Positions 26,971-35,444 of a stretch of DNA of 64,000 bases are shown here, piece by piece (the stretch's first letter is position 1; each line of letters opens with the position of its first letter). The position numbers were made by a program, and so were the translations under genes. The stretch lies in the NCBI RefSeq assembly GCF_011326755.1, contig NZ_JAAOIE010000002.1, positions 124,001-188,000 of the forward strand. Reading direction: 5' to 3'. The notes under the pieces are model-generated. The model was not told where the DNA came from. It worked only from the letters and a program-made list of their open reading frames with translations, and made no database searches. This DNA comes from Cochlodiniinecator piscidefendens (GTDB lineage: Bacteria > Pseudomonadota > Alphaproteobacteria > Rhodobacterales > Rhodobacteraceae).

Positions 26971-27891
26971 CTACGCCAGAAGACTGCGGGCTGTTTCGCT
27001 CACCAGACGGGCGACAACGGTCTTCACATCTAGGTCTCCGACCGCGACAAAATCCACGGCGTTCAATTGCTCGGAAAACCATTTTGCCAATTCCAACGGA
27101 GCGCTGGGAACAGCCCCGTCATTGGCAACAAAATCCAAAACAATTTTACCCGGTGCCCAGACGCTAATGTGATTGTTTTTTGTTGTCCAATCAAGCTCTG
27201 TCCGGGTTTCGACAACGGCACATCGTTGATCGAGCGCGGCCAAGACCCAAGCATTCTGTTCAATGGCCAATAGATCAATATGGCGTTGCGCCGCCGCAGT
27301 TTGGGCTGTTGGAACAACTGTGTTTGCCGCTTCGACGCACAGGATTGCAGGCACGGGATCAGATTGTAGCTCAGCCAACCAAAGCGATAGGTTTTCTGAT
27401 GCCAACGCGGCGTTTGATAAAAACACAACACGTGGGGGCACCGCAGTCGACTCGGCCTCATGCGTTGGCGCGCTTTGCTTTTTGTCGCGCACAATTTCCA
27501 CACCAAGCGCAAACGGACCCCGGTCAAGCTTTTCAATACGCACAAATACGCGCAGCGCTTGGGGCTCCAACAAAATACGGTCAGCAACGCGTTCCGCTAA
27601 AGTTTCGAGAAGGTTCAACCGTTCCGCAGCAAGCTCGATCGCCACCGCTTCGGTCAAGGCATCATATGATAGGATCCGATCCACATCGTCATCCAATGGG
27701 CCGGTATAGGACTTCAATTCAACAACGATATTGAATTTCACCCGCTGCGTTAGATCACGTTCGACCTGAAACGCGCCAATTTCCACTTCGACAATATGAT
27801 CGCGTAAAGACAGGCGATCACACGGCACGGCCGCGGTTGCCTCTGATCGGTCAAGTGGATGCGCAAAGGCGAGTTTTATTTCATCGGTCAT
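26971..27891 (-). CDS. folB: Dihydroneopterin aldolase with C-terminal extension
   Basis: 306 residues from ATG 27891 (GAGGAAAG upstream; the frame also runs open to 27951). The FolB domain is at residues about 24-140 (LSLRDHIVEVEIGAFQVERD, LSYDALTEAVAIELA, NLLETLAERVADRIL, VRIEKLDRGPFALGVEIVR), and converts dihydroneopterin to hydroxymethyl-dihydropterin. Residues about 150-306 are an extra domain that I do not recognise; it has Rossmann-like alternation but no clear motif. Similar long FolB proteins exist in this bacterial family, I believe. Operon folB-folP-glmM. Confidence 0.88.
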   Translation of the reverse strand: MTDEIKLAFAHPLDRSEATAAVPCDRLSLRDHIVEVEIGAFQVERDLTQRVKFNIVVELKSYTGPLDDDVDRILSYDALTEAVAIELAAERLNLLETLAERVADRILLEPQALRVFVRIEKLDRGPFALGVEIVRDKKQSAPTHEAESTAVPPRVVFLSNAALASENLSLWLAELQSDPVPAILCVEAANTVVPTAQTAAAQRHIDLLAIEQNAWVLAALDQRCAVVETRTELDWTTKNNHISVWAPGKIVLDFVANDGAVPSAPLELAKWFSEQLNAVDFVAVGDLDVKTVVARLVSETARSLLA

Positions 27892-27993
27892 AAAGCGTCT
27901 TTCCTCAAAGGATTCGACGCGAACATACTCTTTCACGTCGGAACACGCCATGAAATGACGACAAACAATCCTTTGAAGACGACTTCGTTTTGA

Positions 27994-28671
27994 TTAGGTG
28001 CCGCGGTAGAAACGATGCACACCAATAGACGCCGTACGTGTAAATACACGTGACCAACGCGGCTGCACGGCTGTTGTGTGATAGTAGGTCGCCCCACCCG
28101 TCAGATCACGCATGTCATTTTCAATCATGATTTGCGCAATTTTCGAAACACGCTGATATGCAGCCGGTTCATTGATAACCTCGGCACGTCCATCACAGGT
28201 ATAGGTGAATTGGCACTGATAGCGGCGTCCCGTTCCCTGATTGATAACCGCGCAAATTGAATCGGGAAAACGGCTGCTGTCGACGCGATTAAGGATGACC
28301 TCTGCCACCGCAAATTGGCCGCGTACACTTTCACCACGGGCCTCAAAATACAAAGCTTCCGCAAGGCACGCCAGATCTTCGCCGCCCTGCGCTGTAGGCT
28401 GGGCATCAATCCATTCGCGCGTAAACTGAACAAGCCCACCTGCGGCCGTGCGCTGTGGTTCGGGCCGTGGAGGGACTGTCATCGCAGTGATATCTGCTTC
28501 GTCCAATGCGCTCAGTGTTTGGCGTTCTTGTCCTAGCAAAAGCGTTAGGTTTTCTTCCAGAACGGACCCAGTTGTTGTTGAACCTGATGACGGCACCTGT
28601 GATCCCGCTTGTTGCGGAAGAACCATCATAGTCACACACAAAATAGGCAGTATCAGTCGCGGCAGCAGCAT
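27994..28671 (-). CDS. Cell wall hydrolase, SleB/PF07486 type
   Basis: 225 residues. Signal peptide at about 1-25 (MLLPRLILPILCVTMMVLPQQAGS). Hydrolase_2 domain at residues about 100-225: ALYFEARGESVRGQFAVAEV with the catalytic Glu, VNRVDSSRFPDSICAV-type region (NRVDS), CQFTYTCDGRAE, and TYYHTTAVQPRWSR. Probably a peptidoglycan glycosylase in the periplasm. ATG 28671 (GGGG six bases before) is preferred to ATG 28683. Two Cys pairs may form disulfides. Located upstream of folB on the same strand, gap 102 bases. Confidence 0.9.
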   Translation of the reverse strand: MLLPRLILPILCVTMMVLPQQAGSQVPSSGSTTTGSVLEENLTLLLGQERQTLSALDEADITAMTVPPRPEPQRTAAGGLVQFTREWIDAQPTAQGGEDLACLAEALYFEARGESVRGQFAVAEVILNRVDSSRFPDSICAVINQGTGRRYQCQFTYTCDGRAEVINEPAAYQRVSKIAQIMIENDMRDLTGGATYYHTTAVQPRWSRVFTRTASIGVHRFYRGT

Positions 28672-28814
28672 ATCTAACCCCATTCATACAAAAGTGACCG
28701 ACGGAATCGATCACAAGCAGACGGCGGCTATTTAGTTAAACTTTGCCACGTTGTCCACCCTGCACGAAATAGATGCGACAATTACATCACACCATAAGGG
28801 CTTTTTGGTGCGCT

Positions 28815-31358
28815 TTACTGCACCCCATCATCAATAAGACGCAGCTGTGCGGCGGCAAGCTTAGCGACCGGTACGCGAAACGGGGAGCAAGACACATAGT
28901 CAAATCCGGCCTTACGACAGAACGCAATCGATTCAGGATTTCCGCCATGCTCACCGCAAATAGACAACGTCACTTCGTCATTCGCGGCACGGCCACGTTC
29001 GGCACCAATGGTCAGCAATTCGCCCACACCATCAATATCCAGCATATGAAAAGGGTCCTCAGCAAAGACCCCTTGGCGCACATAATCCCCCATAAAACGT
29101 CCAGCATCATCCCGAGACAAGCCATAGGTCATCTGGGTTAAGTCATTGGTTCCGAAACTCAAAAATGAGGTATGGGGCGCGATTTCTTCGGCCCGCAATG
29201 CGGCCCTTGGCGTTTCCACCATGACGCCCAGCCGATAAGTGAACTCCGCATTTCTCAGCGTTTTCACTTCAGAGGCAATCGCGTCAATACGTGTTTTGAT
29301 CAGCTCCACTTCGCGTTTGGCGCTGACCAGCGGGATCATGATTTCAGGAACAATGGGATCGCCATTTTCGCTGGCGTCAATTGTCGCCTCAAAAATTGCG
29401 CGCGCCTGCATTTCATAGATTTCAGGGACAGTGACCCCCAACCGCACACCACGCATCCCCAGCATTGGGTTGAACTCTTGCAGCGCCTCAATCCGGCGTG
29501 TGACTTGCGACATCGGCAAATCAAGAGCGCCAGCCAATTCGCGCATGCCTTCCCTGCTGTGCGGCAAAAATTCATGCAAAGGCGGATCGAACAAGCGAAT
29601 GCACACCGGTTGCCCCTGCATAATATCAAACAGCGCCGTGAAATCGGCCCGTTGCATCGGCAATAGACGTTCAAGAGCGGCAGCCCGATCTTCGCGCGTA
29701 TCGGCAAATATCATTTCCCGCATCACGGTCAGGCGGTCGTTTTCAAAGAACATATGCTCTGTGCGGCACAGGCCGATACCTTGCGCCATAAAACGGCGCG
29801 CGATGACAGCATCCGCAGGTGTATCCGCATTTGCGCGCACGCCGATATCCCGCACATCATCCGCCCATTGCAACAATGCCTGAAACACCTCATCTAGCGC
29901 GGGTTCCAACAGCGGTGCAGCCCCGGCCAATACCCGCCCCGTCGCGCCATCAACCGTGATCATATCGCCTTCGCGCAGAATGCGGCCATCAGGCAGCTTC
30001 AGCGTATTGTCTTTACTTTTCAGGCGCATTTCATTGGCACCCACGATGCAAGGCAAACCTAAGCCACGTGCGATCACTGCGGCGTGGCTGCTCATCCCGC
30101 CGCGCTCGGTCAAAACCGCATTGGCGGCATGCATGCCTCGGATATCCTCAGGGGCTGTTTCACGCCGAACCAACACACAAGCCTCTTCGCGCGCAGCAGA
30201 AGCCTGAGCCGCCGTCGCAGAAAACACGATGCGCCCTTGTGCAGCGCCCGGGCTAGCAGCGATACCTTGTAAAATGGTTGGGTGATCGCCGTCCGGGTCG
30301 ACTTGTTTGTGCAGCAACTCGGTCAAAGCGCGCGGCTCAACCCGCATCAACGCCTCTTCACGGCTGATAATTTTATCATTCGCCAGTTGCACAGCAACAC
30401 GCACGCCAGCACGCGCGGTGCGTGGAACCCTCACAGCATCCAAAATACGCAATCCACCATCCACCACAGTGAATTCGATTTCCATCTCTTCGCGCAGTCT
30501 TTGCCGCGTTGCATCGCCATATCGAATGAGCGTCTCAAAACTAGACGCACAGGTTTCTTCCATCGACGGCCCGCGCGGATCACGCGTGAGGTACAACGCG
30601 CCTTCCCCTTCGGTCAACGCATCGCGCCCTTGGCTTTGGCTCAGATAGCGACCTCTGATTTTCTTTTGTCCCGTCGTTTCATCGATAAACTGAATAACGC
30701 CTGACCCACATTCACCCGCCCCAAGGCCAAGCGCCATCTCCTGCACAACAAGCCCAAGCCCCGCATCCACAGGCGCACCCTTGGCCTGACGCAGCAACCG
30801 CGCAGTCGTACCTTCCCAAGCGCGCGCCATGGATCGCAACACCTGCGCCAATTGCTCTGCCGGATCTTGTGGAAAACTCTCGTCGGTTTCGTCTTCATAA
30901 GCGTTCAAAACGTCGCGCAACGCCCCGTCGTCCTCGGGGTTAATCACGTCAAACACATCCGCATCCAACCGCGCAACATGCACGGCATAGGCCTGGATAA
31001 ACCGTAAATACAACGCGTCTGCGACCGCTTCGCCGTGTTCAGCACAAAGCTCAGCGTGGCGCAAATCATTCATGCCAATATTTAAAATTGCACCGGGACC
31101 GCCCCAATCAGGGTCTTCTGAACTTGGGCGCACAGATACGATAGGTGCGTCGCCAAACCCCGCCATAATCGCAGCGGTGTCGGGCAAATGCCCCTCAGCA
31201 ATTTCATGAACCGTCTGAAACGAAAGCGCGACCGTGCGTGGCACCGGCATATCAAGCCGGATCAACCGTTGCAGGCACTTCGCCCGCCCACCGTGGGTGT
31301 TGATATTCAGCGGGGCAGAAGGTGTGATAACCTCAAAGCCTTGCGTGTCATTCTGCAT
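28815..31358 (-). CDS. ppdK: Pyruvate, phosphate dikinase (divergent ATP-grasp end)
   Basis: 847 residues, slightly short for PPDK (about 870-890). Interconverts pyruvate+ATP+Pi and PEP+AMP+PPi. The phosphohistidine domain has LTERGGMSSHAAVIARGLGLPCIVG (His about residue 430); the C-terminal PEP/pyruvate barrel has FDPPLHEFLPH, RGVRLGVTVPEI, VMVETPRAA, SFGTNDLTQMTYGLSRDDAG and the catalytic Cys in SICGEHGGNPESI. The N-terminal ATP-grasp is altered: the standard block (SVRSGARxSMPGMMDT...) reads VSVRPSSEDPDWGGPGAILN. Cytoplasmic. Downstream of glyS on the same strand. Confidence 0.85.
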   Translation of the reverse strand: MQNDTQGFEVITPSAPLNINTHGGRAKCLQRLIRLDMPVPRTVALSFQTVHEIAEGHLPDTAAIMAGFGDAPIVSVRPSSEDPDWGGPGAILNIGMNDLRHAELCAEHGEAVADALYLRFIQAYAVHVARLDADVFDVINPEDDGALRDVLNAYEDETDESFPQDPAEQLAQVLRSMARAWEGTTARLLRQAKGAPVDAGLGLVVQEMALGLGAGECGSGVIQFIDETTGQKKIRGRYLSQSQGRDALTEGEGALYLTRDPRGPSMEETCASSFETLIRYGDATRQRLREEMEIEFTVVDGGLRILDAVRVPRTARAGVRVAVQLANDKIISREEALMRVEPRALTELLHKQVDPDGDHPTILQGIAASPGAAQGRIVFSATAAQASAAREEACVLVRRETAPEDIRGMHAANAVLTERGGMSSHAAVIARGLGLPCIVGANEMRLKSKDNTLKLPDGRILREGDMITVDGATGRVLAGAAPLLEPALDEVFQALLQWADDVRDIGVRANADTPADAVIARRFMAQGIGLCRTEHMFFENDRLTVMREMIFADTREDRAAALERLLPMQRADFTALFDIMQGQPVCIRLFDPPLHEFLPHSREGMRELAGALDLPMSQVTRRIEALQEFNPMLGMRGVRLGVTVPEIYEMQARAIFEATIDASENGDPIVPEIMIPLVSAKREVELIKTRIDAIASEVKTLRNAEFTYRLGVMVETPRAALRAEEIAPHTSFLSFGTNDLTQMTYGLSRDDAGRFMGDYVRQGVFAEDPFHMLDIDGVGELLTIGAERGRAANDEVTLSICGEHGGNPESIAFCRKAGFDYVSCSPFRVPVAKLAAAQLRLIDDGVQ

Positions 31359-31441
31359 CGCAGCATTCCTTTCGCGTCACCGCAGCATAACGCAGGATCG
31401 CGGCCAAGCAAGGGCACAGATGGCAAAATAGTCGGATAAAT

Positions 31442-31470
31442 CAAAGGGGCGGCGCATTCCCGCCCCTTTG
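31442..31470 (-). terminator. Hairpin between glyS and ppdK
   Basis: 11-bp stem with arms CAAAGGGGCGG and CCGCCCCTTTG (31442-31452, 31460-31470), 7-base loop. On the minus strand only a few scattered U follow, so termination may be incomplete and glyS transcription could run into ppdK. Confidence 0.55.
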
Positions 31471-31477
31471 GATTGGC

Positions 31478-33835
31478 TTAACCTTCGATCTTTGTCAGAT
31501 CGGCAACAGACCCACAGATTGTGCGAATGCTGCTGAGCAGGTTTAAACGATTGCGGCGCACGATGTCTTTGTCGCTGTTCACCTGCACCGCCTCGAAAAA
31601 GGCATCAATCGGCGCGCGTAATGCGGCCATGCCGCTCATAGCGGCCGCGAAATCTTCGGCCTCGATGGCCGGAGAGATCGCCCCACCCGCCTGATCAAGG
31701 GCAGCAAACAACGCGCGTTCCTCATCGGTTTCGGCAAATTTCACATCCCCACCGTATGAATACTCAACTCCATCTTTGACCTCAGCCTGACTGAGAATGT
31801 TATTGGCGCGCTTAAAGCCCTGAAGCAGGTTTTCACCATCATCGGTTTTCAGGAACTCAGACAACGCCTGCGCCCGTTTGACCAACAGCGCAATATCATC
31901 ATTGCCGGGCATTGCGAGGCACGCATCAATCACATCATGACGAATGCCTTGGTCTTTGAGGTAAACCTTGAGGCGGTCGTGGAAGAAGGAGAGGAGACTA
32001 TCAATAAGATTTGGGTTAACTATTGTATGCAAACGTTTATCGAATATCGTTTCCTCAGCATCTATCTCAAATTCCAAATCTCCACGGTCAACTATATCCG
32101 CGAGGAAACGACAGTCATCTCTTCTCACGAGACATCCATTTTTCCACTCTTCTAAGATTGTCTCAAAATTAGATATTCGATATATAAAGCGGGTGTCAGA
32201 CGCTAGGATTGCATTACCCTCCTCATCAAGAAGAATATTCATATTGTCATCGAGTTGATAGTTGGCGCGAAGGGAGCCCATTTTCCATGTCCCTGCTAAG
32301 CTCATGAACAAAGAGGTAAACGAAAGTTCAATCAAGCTCCTTAATTCGACACGAGCCCCATTTTCCAGAACCAACCGAATAACACCCAGCGCCGCACGGC
32401 GTAACGCGAAGGGGTCTTTTGATCCTGTTGGCTTTTCATCAATCGCCCAGAACCCGGTTAACAGATCAAGCTTATCAGCCAGCGCAACTGCAACCGAAAC
32501 CGGCGCCGTTGGCACATCGTCTGACGGACCTAAGGGGGAGTAATGTTCAAGCGCGGCATTGGCAACCTCAAGCGGATGCCCTGCTGGCCCCGCGTAATAC
32601 CGCCCCATAAGCCCCTGAAGTTCCGGGAACTCATAGACCATTTCAGAACTCAGATCAGCCTTGGCAAATCGCGCGGCGGCCTCGGCCACATCGGCGTCCG
32701 CACCCACGCTTGGCGCGATTTCACGGGCAAGGCTGGCGATACGTTCAATCCGGTCCGCTTGTGTGCCAAGCTTATTGTGGAAAGTCACGTTTTGCAGGCT
32801 GTCAATCCATGCCTGGGCCCCGGCCTCGGCCACGCGAATATCATTTTCCCAAAAGAATTTCGCATCCGACAGACGGGCAAACAAAACCTTCTGGTTCCCT
32901 GCCAAAATCGTCGCGCCATTGTCACGCGTTTCGCGGTTGGCCACGGTGACGAATTTCTCAATGCGGTCCGTCTTTGGATTGCGCACGGAAAAGAACTTTT
33001 GGTGCTCTTTCATCGAGGTCTGTAAAACCTCAGGCGGCAGTCCTAGGAAATCTTCGGCAATGTCACCCATCAACACAACCGGCCATTCAACAAGCCCGGC
33101 CACTTCGCGCAGCAAACCCGCGTCTTCAACAACCTCAAGCCCCTGCGCGAACGCTTGGTTCGTCGCGTCCGCCCAGATGTGATCGGCGCGTTCCTGTGGG
33201 TCCAAAACAACTTTGGCAGCCTTAAGTTTGCTGGCGTAATCATCAAAACCACTGACCGCAAAACGGCCATTGCCCATAAAACGGTGGCCTTCCGTCGTGC
33301 CACCTGACGGGATACCATCCACATCCATCGGCACAACCGTTGTTCCGGTTTCATCGGTCAAAATGCACAGGATCGAATGCAGCGGGCGCACCCAACGCAA
33401 TGATCCAGTGCCCCAACGCATCGATTTCGGCCAAGGGAAATTGCGGATCGCACCCTCAAGCACCTCCGCGATGATGTCAGCAGCCGGGCGACCCGGCTTT
33501 TCGATGACAGCAAAGAACACTTTGCCTTTTTTTTCTTCGCGCTCGGTCAATTGATCACGGGTCAGACCTGCGCCGCGCAGGAACCCTTCGATCGCTTTTT
33601 CTGGCGCATCCACGCGCGGACCTTTGCGTTCTTCACGTGTTGTTGGGCTTTCGCTCAGCAGGCCATCAATTGACAATGTCAGACGGCGCGGCGTCGAAAA
33701 CACCCCTGCAGAGGCATAGGTTAAACCCGCGTCAACCAAACCGTTGGTGACGATTTTCTTTAAATCTTCGGCCGCTTTACCCTGCATGCGGGCAGGGATT
33801 TCTTCGGAGAAGAGTTCAATCAGTAGATCAGGCAT
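31478..33835 (-). CDS. glyS: Glycine-tRNA ligase beta subunit
   Basis: 785 residues from ATG 33835 (MPDLLIELFSEEIPARMQ, the family N-terminus; the frame is open further upstream). Beta subunit of the alpha2-beta2 glycyl-tRNA synthetase, needed with GlyQ to charge tRNA-Gly. Family blocks include TPRRLTLSIDGL, VFFAVIEKPGRPAADII, FPWPKSMRWGTGSLRWVRPL, MKEHQKFFSVRNP and FKRANNILSQAEV near the end. It is about 80-100 residues longer than usual; the extra is residues about 498-620 (positions 31975-32340), an AT-rich stretch with AGA and ATA codons unlike the rest. DUF6446 and glyQ are directly upstream. Confidence 0.93.
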   Translation of the reverse strand: MPDLLIELFSEEIPARMQGKAAEDLKKIVTNGLVDAGLTYASAGVFSTPRRLTLSIDGLLSESPTTREERKGPRVDAPEKAIEGFLRGAGLTRDQLTEREEKKGKVFFAVIEKPGRPAADIIAEVLEGAIRNFPWPKSMRWGTGSLRWVRPLHSILCILTDETGTTVVPMDVDGIPSGGTTEGHRFMGNGRFAVSGFDDYASKLKAAKVVLDPQERADHIWADATNQAFAQGLEVVEDAGLLREVAGLVEWPVVLMGDIAEDFLGLPPEVLQTSMKEHQKFFSVRNPKTDRIEKFVTVANRETRDNGATILAGNQKVLFARLSDAKFFWENDIRVAEAGAQAWIDSLQNVTFHNKLGTQADRIERIASLAREIAPSVGADADVAEAAARFAKADLSSEMVYEFPELQGLMGRYYAGPAGHPLEVANAALEHYSPLGPSDDVPTAPVSVAVALADKLDLLTGFWAIDEKPTGSKDPFALRRAALGVIRLVLENGARVELRSLIELSFTSLFMSLAGTWKMGSLRANYQLDDNMNILLDEEGNAILASDTRFIYRISNFETILEEWKNGCLVRRDDCRFLADIVDRGDLEFEIDAEETIFDKRLHTIVNPNLIDSLLSFFHDRLKVYLKDQGIRHDVIDACLAMPGNDDIALLVKRAQALSEFLKTDDGENLLQGFKRANNILSQAEVKDGVEYSYGGDVKFAETDEERALFAALDQAGGAISPAIEAEDFAAAMSGMAALRAPIDAFFEAVQVNSDKDIVRRNRLNLLSSIRTICGSVADLTKIEG

Positions 33836-33836
33836 T

Positions 33837-34367
33837 TTAATTTCTCTCCGGTACGGGTGGGCAACCTTCGGGCAAAGGTTTGCCATCAAATACGTCGGCC
33901 CCACAGTCATTCAATTGGTGCCAAACAAAGCCGCGACCATCGGCCATCACAGCAACGATGCGGTCAAATCCATAAATGACGTCCTTTTCGCCAAGAAACG
34001 CGATGGCTTGGCCCGTTTCCAAGGCTTCGCCAACCTCAGTTGCGTTAAAGCAGTCAAACCAATTTGGCGCGACCAAGGGAACGGCTTCGTCGTAGATTTC
34101 GTAGGTTTCCGTCAGCATGGCTTGTGAATGCGGTGTTGTAAAACAAGCCCGGTAGCGCAACGGCGAACTGTCTGAATCAATGCCGGAAAAATCATCCGCA
34201 ATGATGGGTTCCGGCGCACCGGTGACCAAAGATGTCATAACAACTGCAGGCTCATCATCGCGAAGGTCAACTTCGACATAATAGGCATACACCTGAAGGT
34301 AATAAAGCGCGACAGCCGCAACAACTGAGGTCAAGATGATACTCCCCGCGAGAATTTTCCCCATCAT
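33837..34367 (-). CDS. DUF6446 family protein between glyQ and glyS
   Basis: 176 residues. One N-terminal transmembrane segment (about 6-25, [19 protein letters not shown]) then a periplasmic domain with four Cys (YRACFTT, DCFNAT, NDCGAD, EGCPPV) and motifs [32 protein letters not shown], and [18 protein letters not shown]. It matches what I recall as DUF6446, a family of unknown function found in this gene order. Start overlaps the stop of glyQ (ATGATG), and its stop is adjacent to the glyS start, so its expression is tied to the synthetase. Confidence 0.82.
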   Translation of the reverse strand: MMGKILAGSIILTSVVAAVALYYLQVYAYYVEVDLRDDEPAVVMTSLVTGAPEPIIADDFSGIDSDSSPLRYRACFTTPHSQAMLTETYEIYDEAVPLVAPNWFDCFNATEVGEALETGQAIAFLGEKDVIYGFDRIVAVMADGRGFVWHQLNDCGADVFDGKPLPEGCPPVPERN

Positions 34368-35293
34368 GCGGAGTATCCTCCGGCTTCGGTTTGAACGAAG
34401 GCATCAGCGCATTGTTTGGATAACGCGCGCACCCGCCCGATATAGGCCTGACGTTCGGTCACAGAAATCACGCCCCGTGCATCCAACAGGTTAAACAGGT
34501 GGCTGGCTTTGATACATTGATCATAAGCAGGGTGCGCCATGATAATGCGTTTGCCGGTTTTCGGATCAATGTGGTCTTGCGCCAGAATGGCCTCGCATTC
34601 CGCTTCGGCCTCTTCAAAGTGGCGCAGCAAGACATCGGTGTTGGCGACGTCAAAATTCCAACGCGCGTATTCTTCTTCGGTTTGCTTAAACACGTCACCA
34701 TAAGACAGCGGGATCATCGCATCGGGTGCGTTGAATGGCATGTCCATCACATGGTCAACACCCAGCACATACATCGCAAGGCGTTCCAGACCATAGGTCA
34801 ATTCGCCAGATACCGGGTGACAATCGTGACCACCTACCTGTTGGAAATACGTGAACTGGCTGACTTCCATGCCATCGCACCACACTTCCCAACCAAGTCC
34901 CCAAGCGCCAAGTGTCGGACTTTCCCAGTCGTCCTCAACAAAGCGGATGTCGTGCATTTCCATATCAACGCCGATTGCCTCAAGGCTGCCAAGATACAGC
35001 TCTTGCAGGTTGGGCGGGCTTGGTTTGATCAGAACTTGGTATTGGTAATAGTGCTGTAAACGGTTCGGGTTTTCGCCATACCGCCCATCAGTCGGGCGGC
35101 GTGATGGCTGCACATAAGCCGCAGCCCAATTTTTTGAACCCAAAGAGCGCAAAGTTGTGGCGGGATGGAACGTCCCTGCCCCGACCTCCATATCGTAGGG
35201 CTGCATCACAGCGCAGCCTTTTTCGGCCCAATAGGCCTGTAGTCGCAGGATAATTTCCTGAAAACTCTTGGGGGTCGTATCTGCGCGGGTCAT
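34364..35293 (-). CDS. glyQ: Glycine-tRNA ligase alpha subunit
   Basis: 309 residues from ATG 35293 (GAGG eight bases upstream; GTG 35302 also in frame). Catalytic subunit of the bacterial alpha2-beta2 glycyl-tRNA synthetase, class II fold. Family sequence: [75 protein letters not shown] and [16 protein letters not shown]. First gene of the glyQ-DUF6446-glyS run, divergent from the SPOR/pseudoprotease gene. Confidence 0.98.
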   Translation of the reverse strand: MTRADTTPKSFQEIILRLQAYWAEKGCAVMQPYDMEVGAGTFHPATTLRSLGSKNWAAAYVQPSRRPTDGRYGENPNRLQHYYQYQVLIKPSPPNLQELYLGSLEAIGVDMEMHDIRFVEDDWESPTLGAWGLGWEVWCDGMEVSQFTYFQQVGGHDCHPVSGELTYGLERLAMYVLGVDHVMDMPFNAPDAMIPLSYGDVFKQTEEEYARWNFDVANTDVLLRHFEEAEAECEAILAQDHIDPKTGKRIIMAHPAYDQCIKASHLFNLLDARGVISVTERQAYIGRVRALSKQCADAFVQTEAGGYSA

Positions 35294-35444
35294 CTTTGGC
35301 ACCTCATGAAAAGCGCGTTCTCAATAGGCAACGGTTGGCGGGTGGTCAACGGCCCGTTGCAATTAATAAGGTGCAATCGGTGCGCGCTCTGATAATTTCG
35401 CCGCAAGGATTCGCATTTAGGGAAGTTGCGAACGCGAGAGGGTA

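Noticed and set aside
31937-32258. Plus-strand frames within the glyS insertion as separate genes
   Set aside because: They lack starts with ribosome binding sites and are antisense to a continuous GlyS frame.
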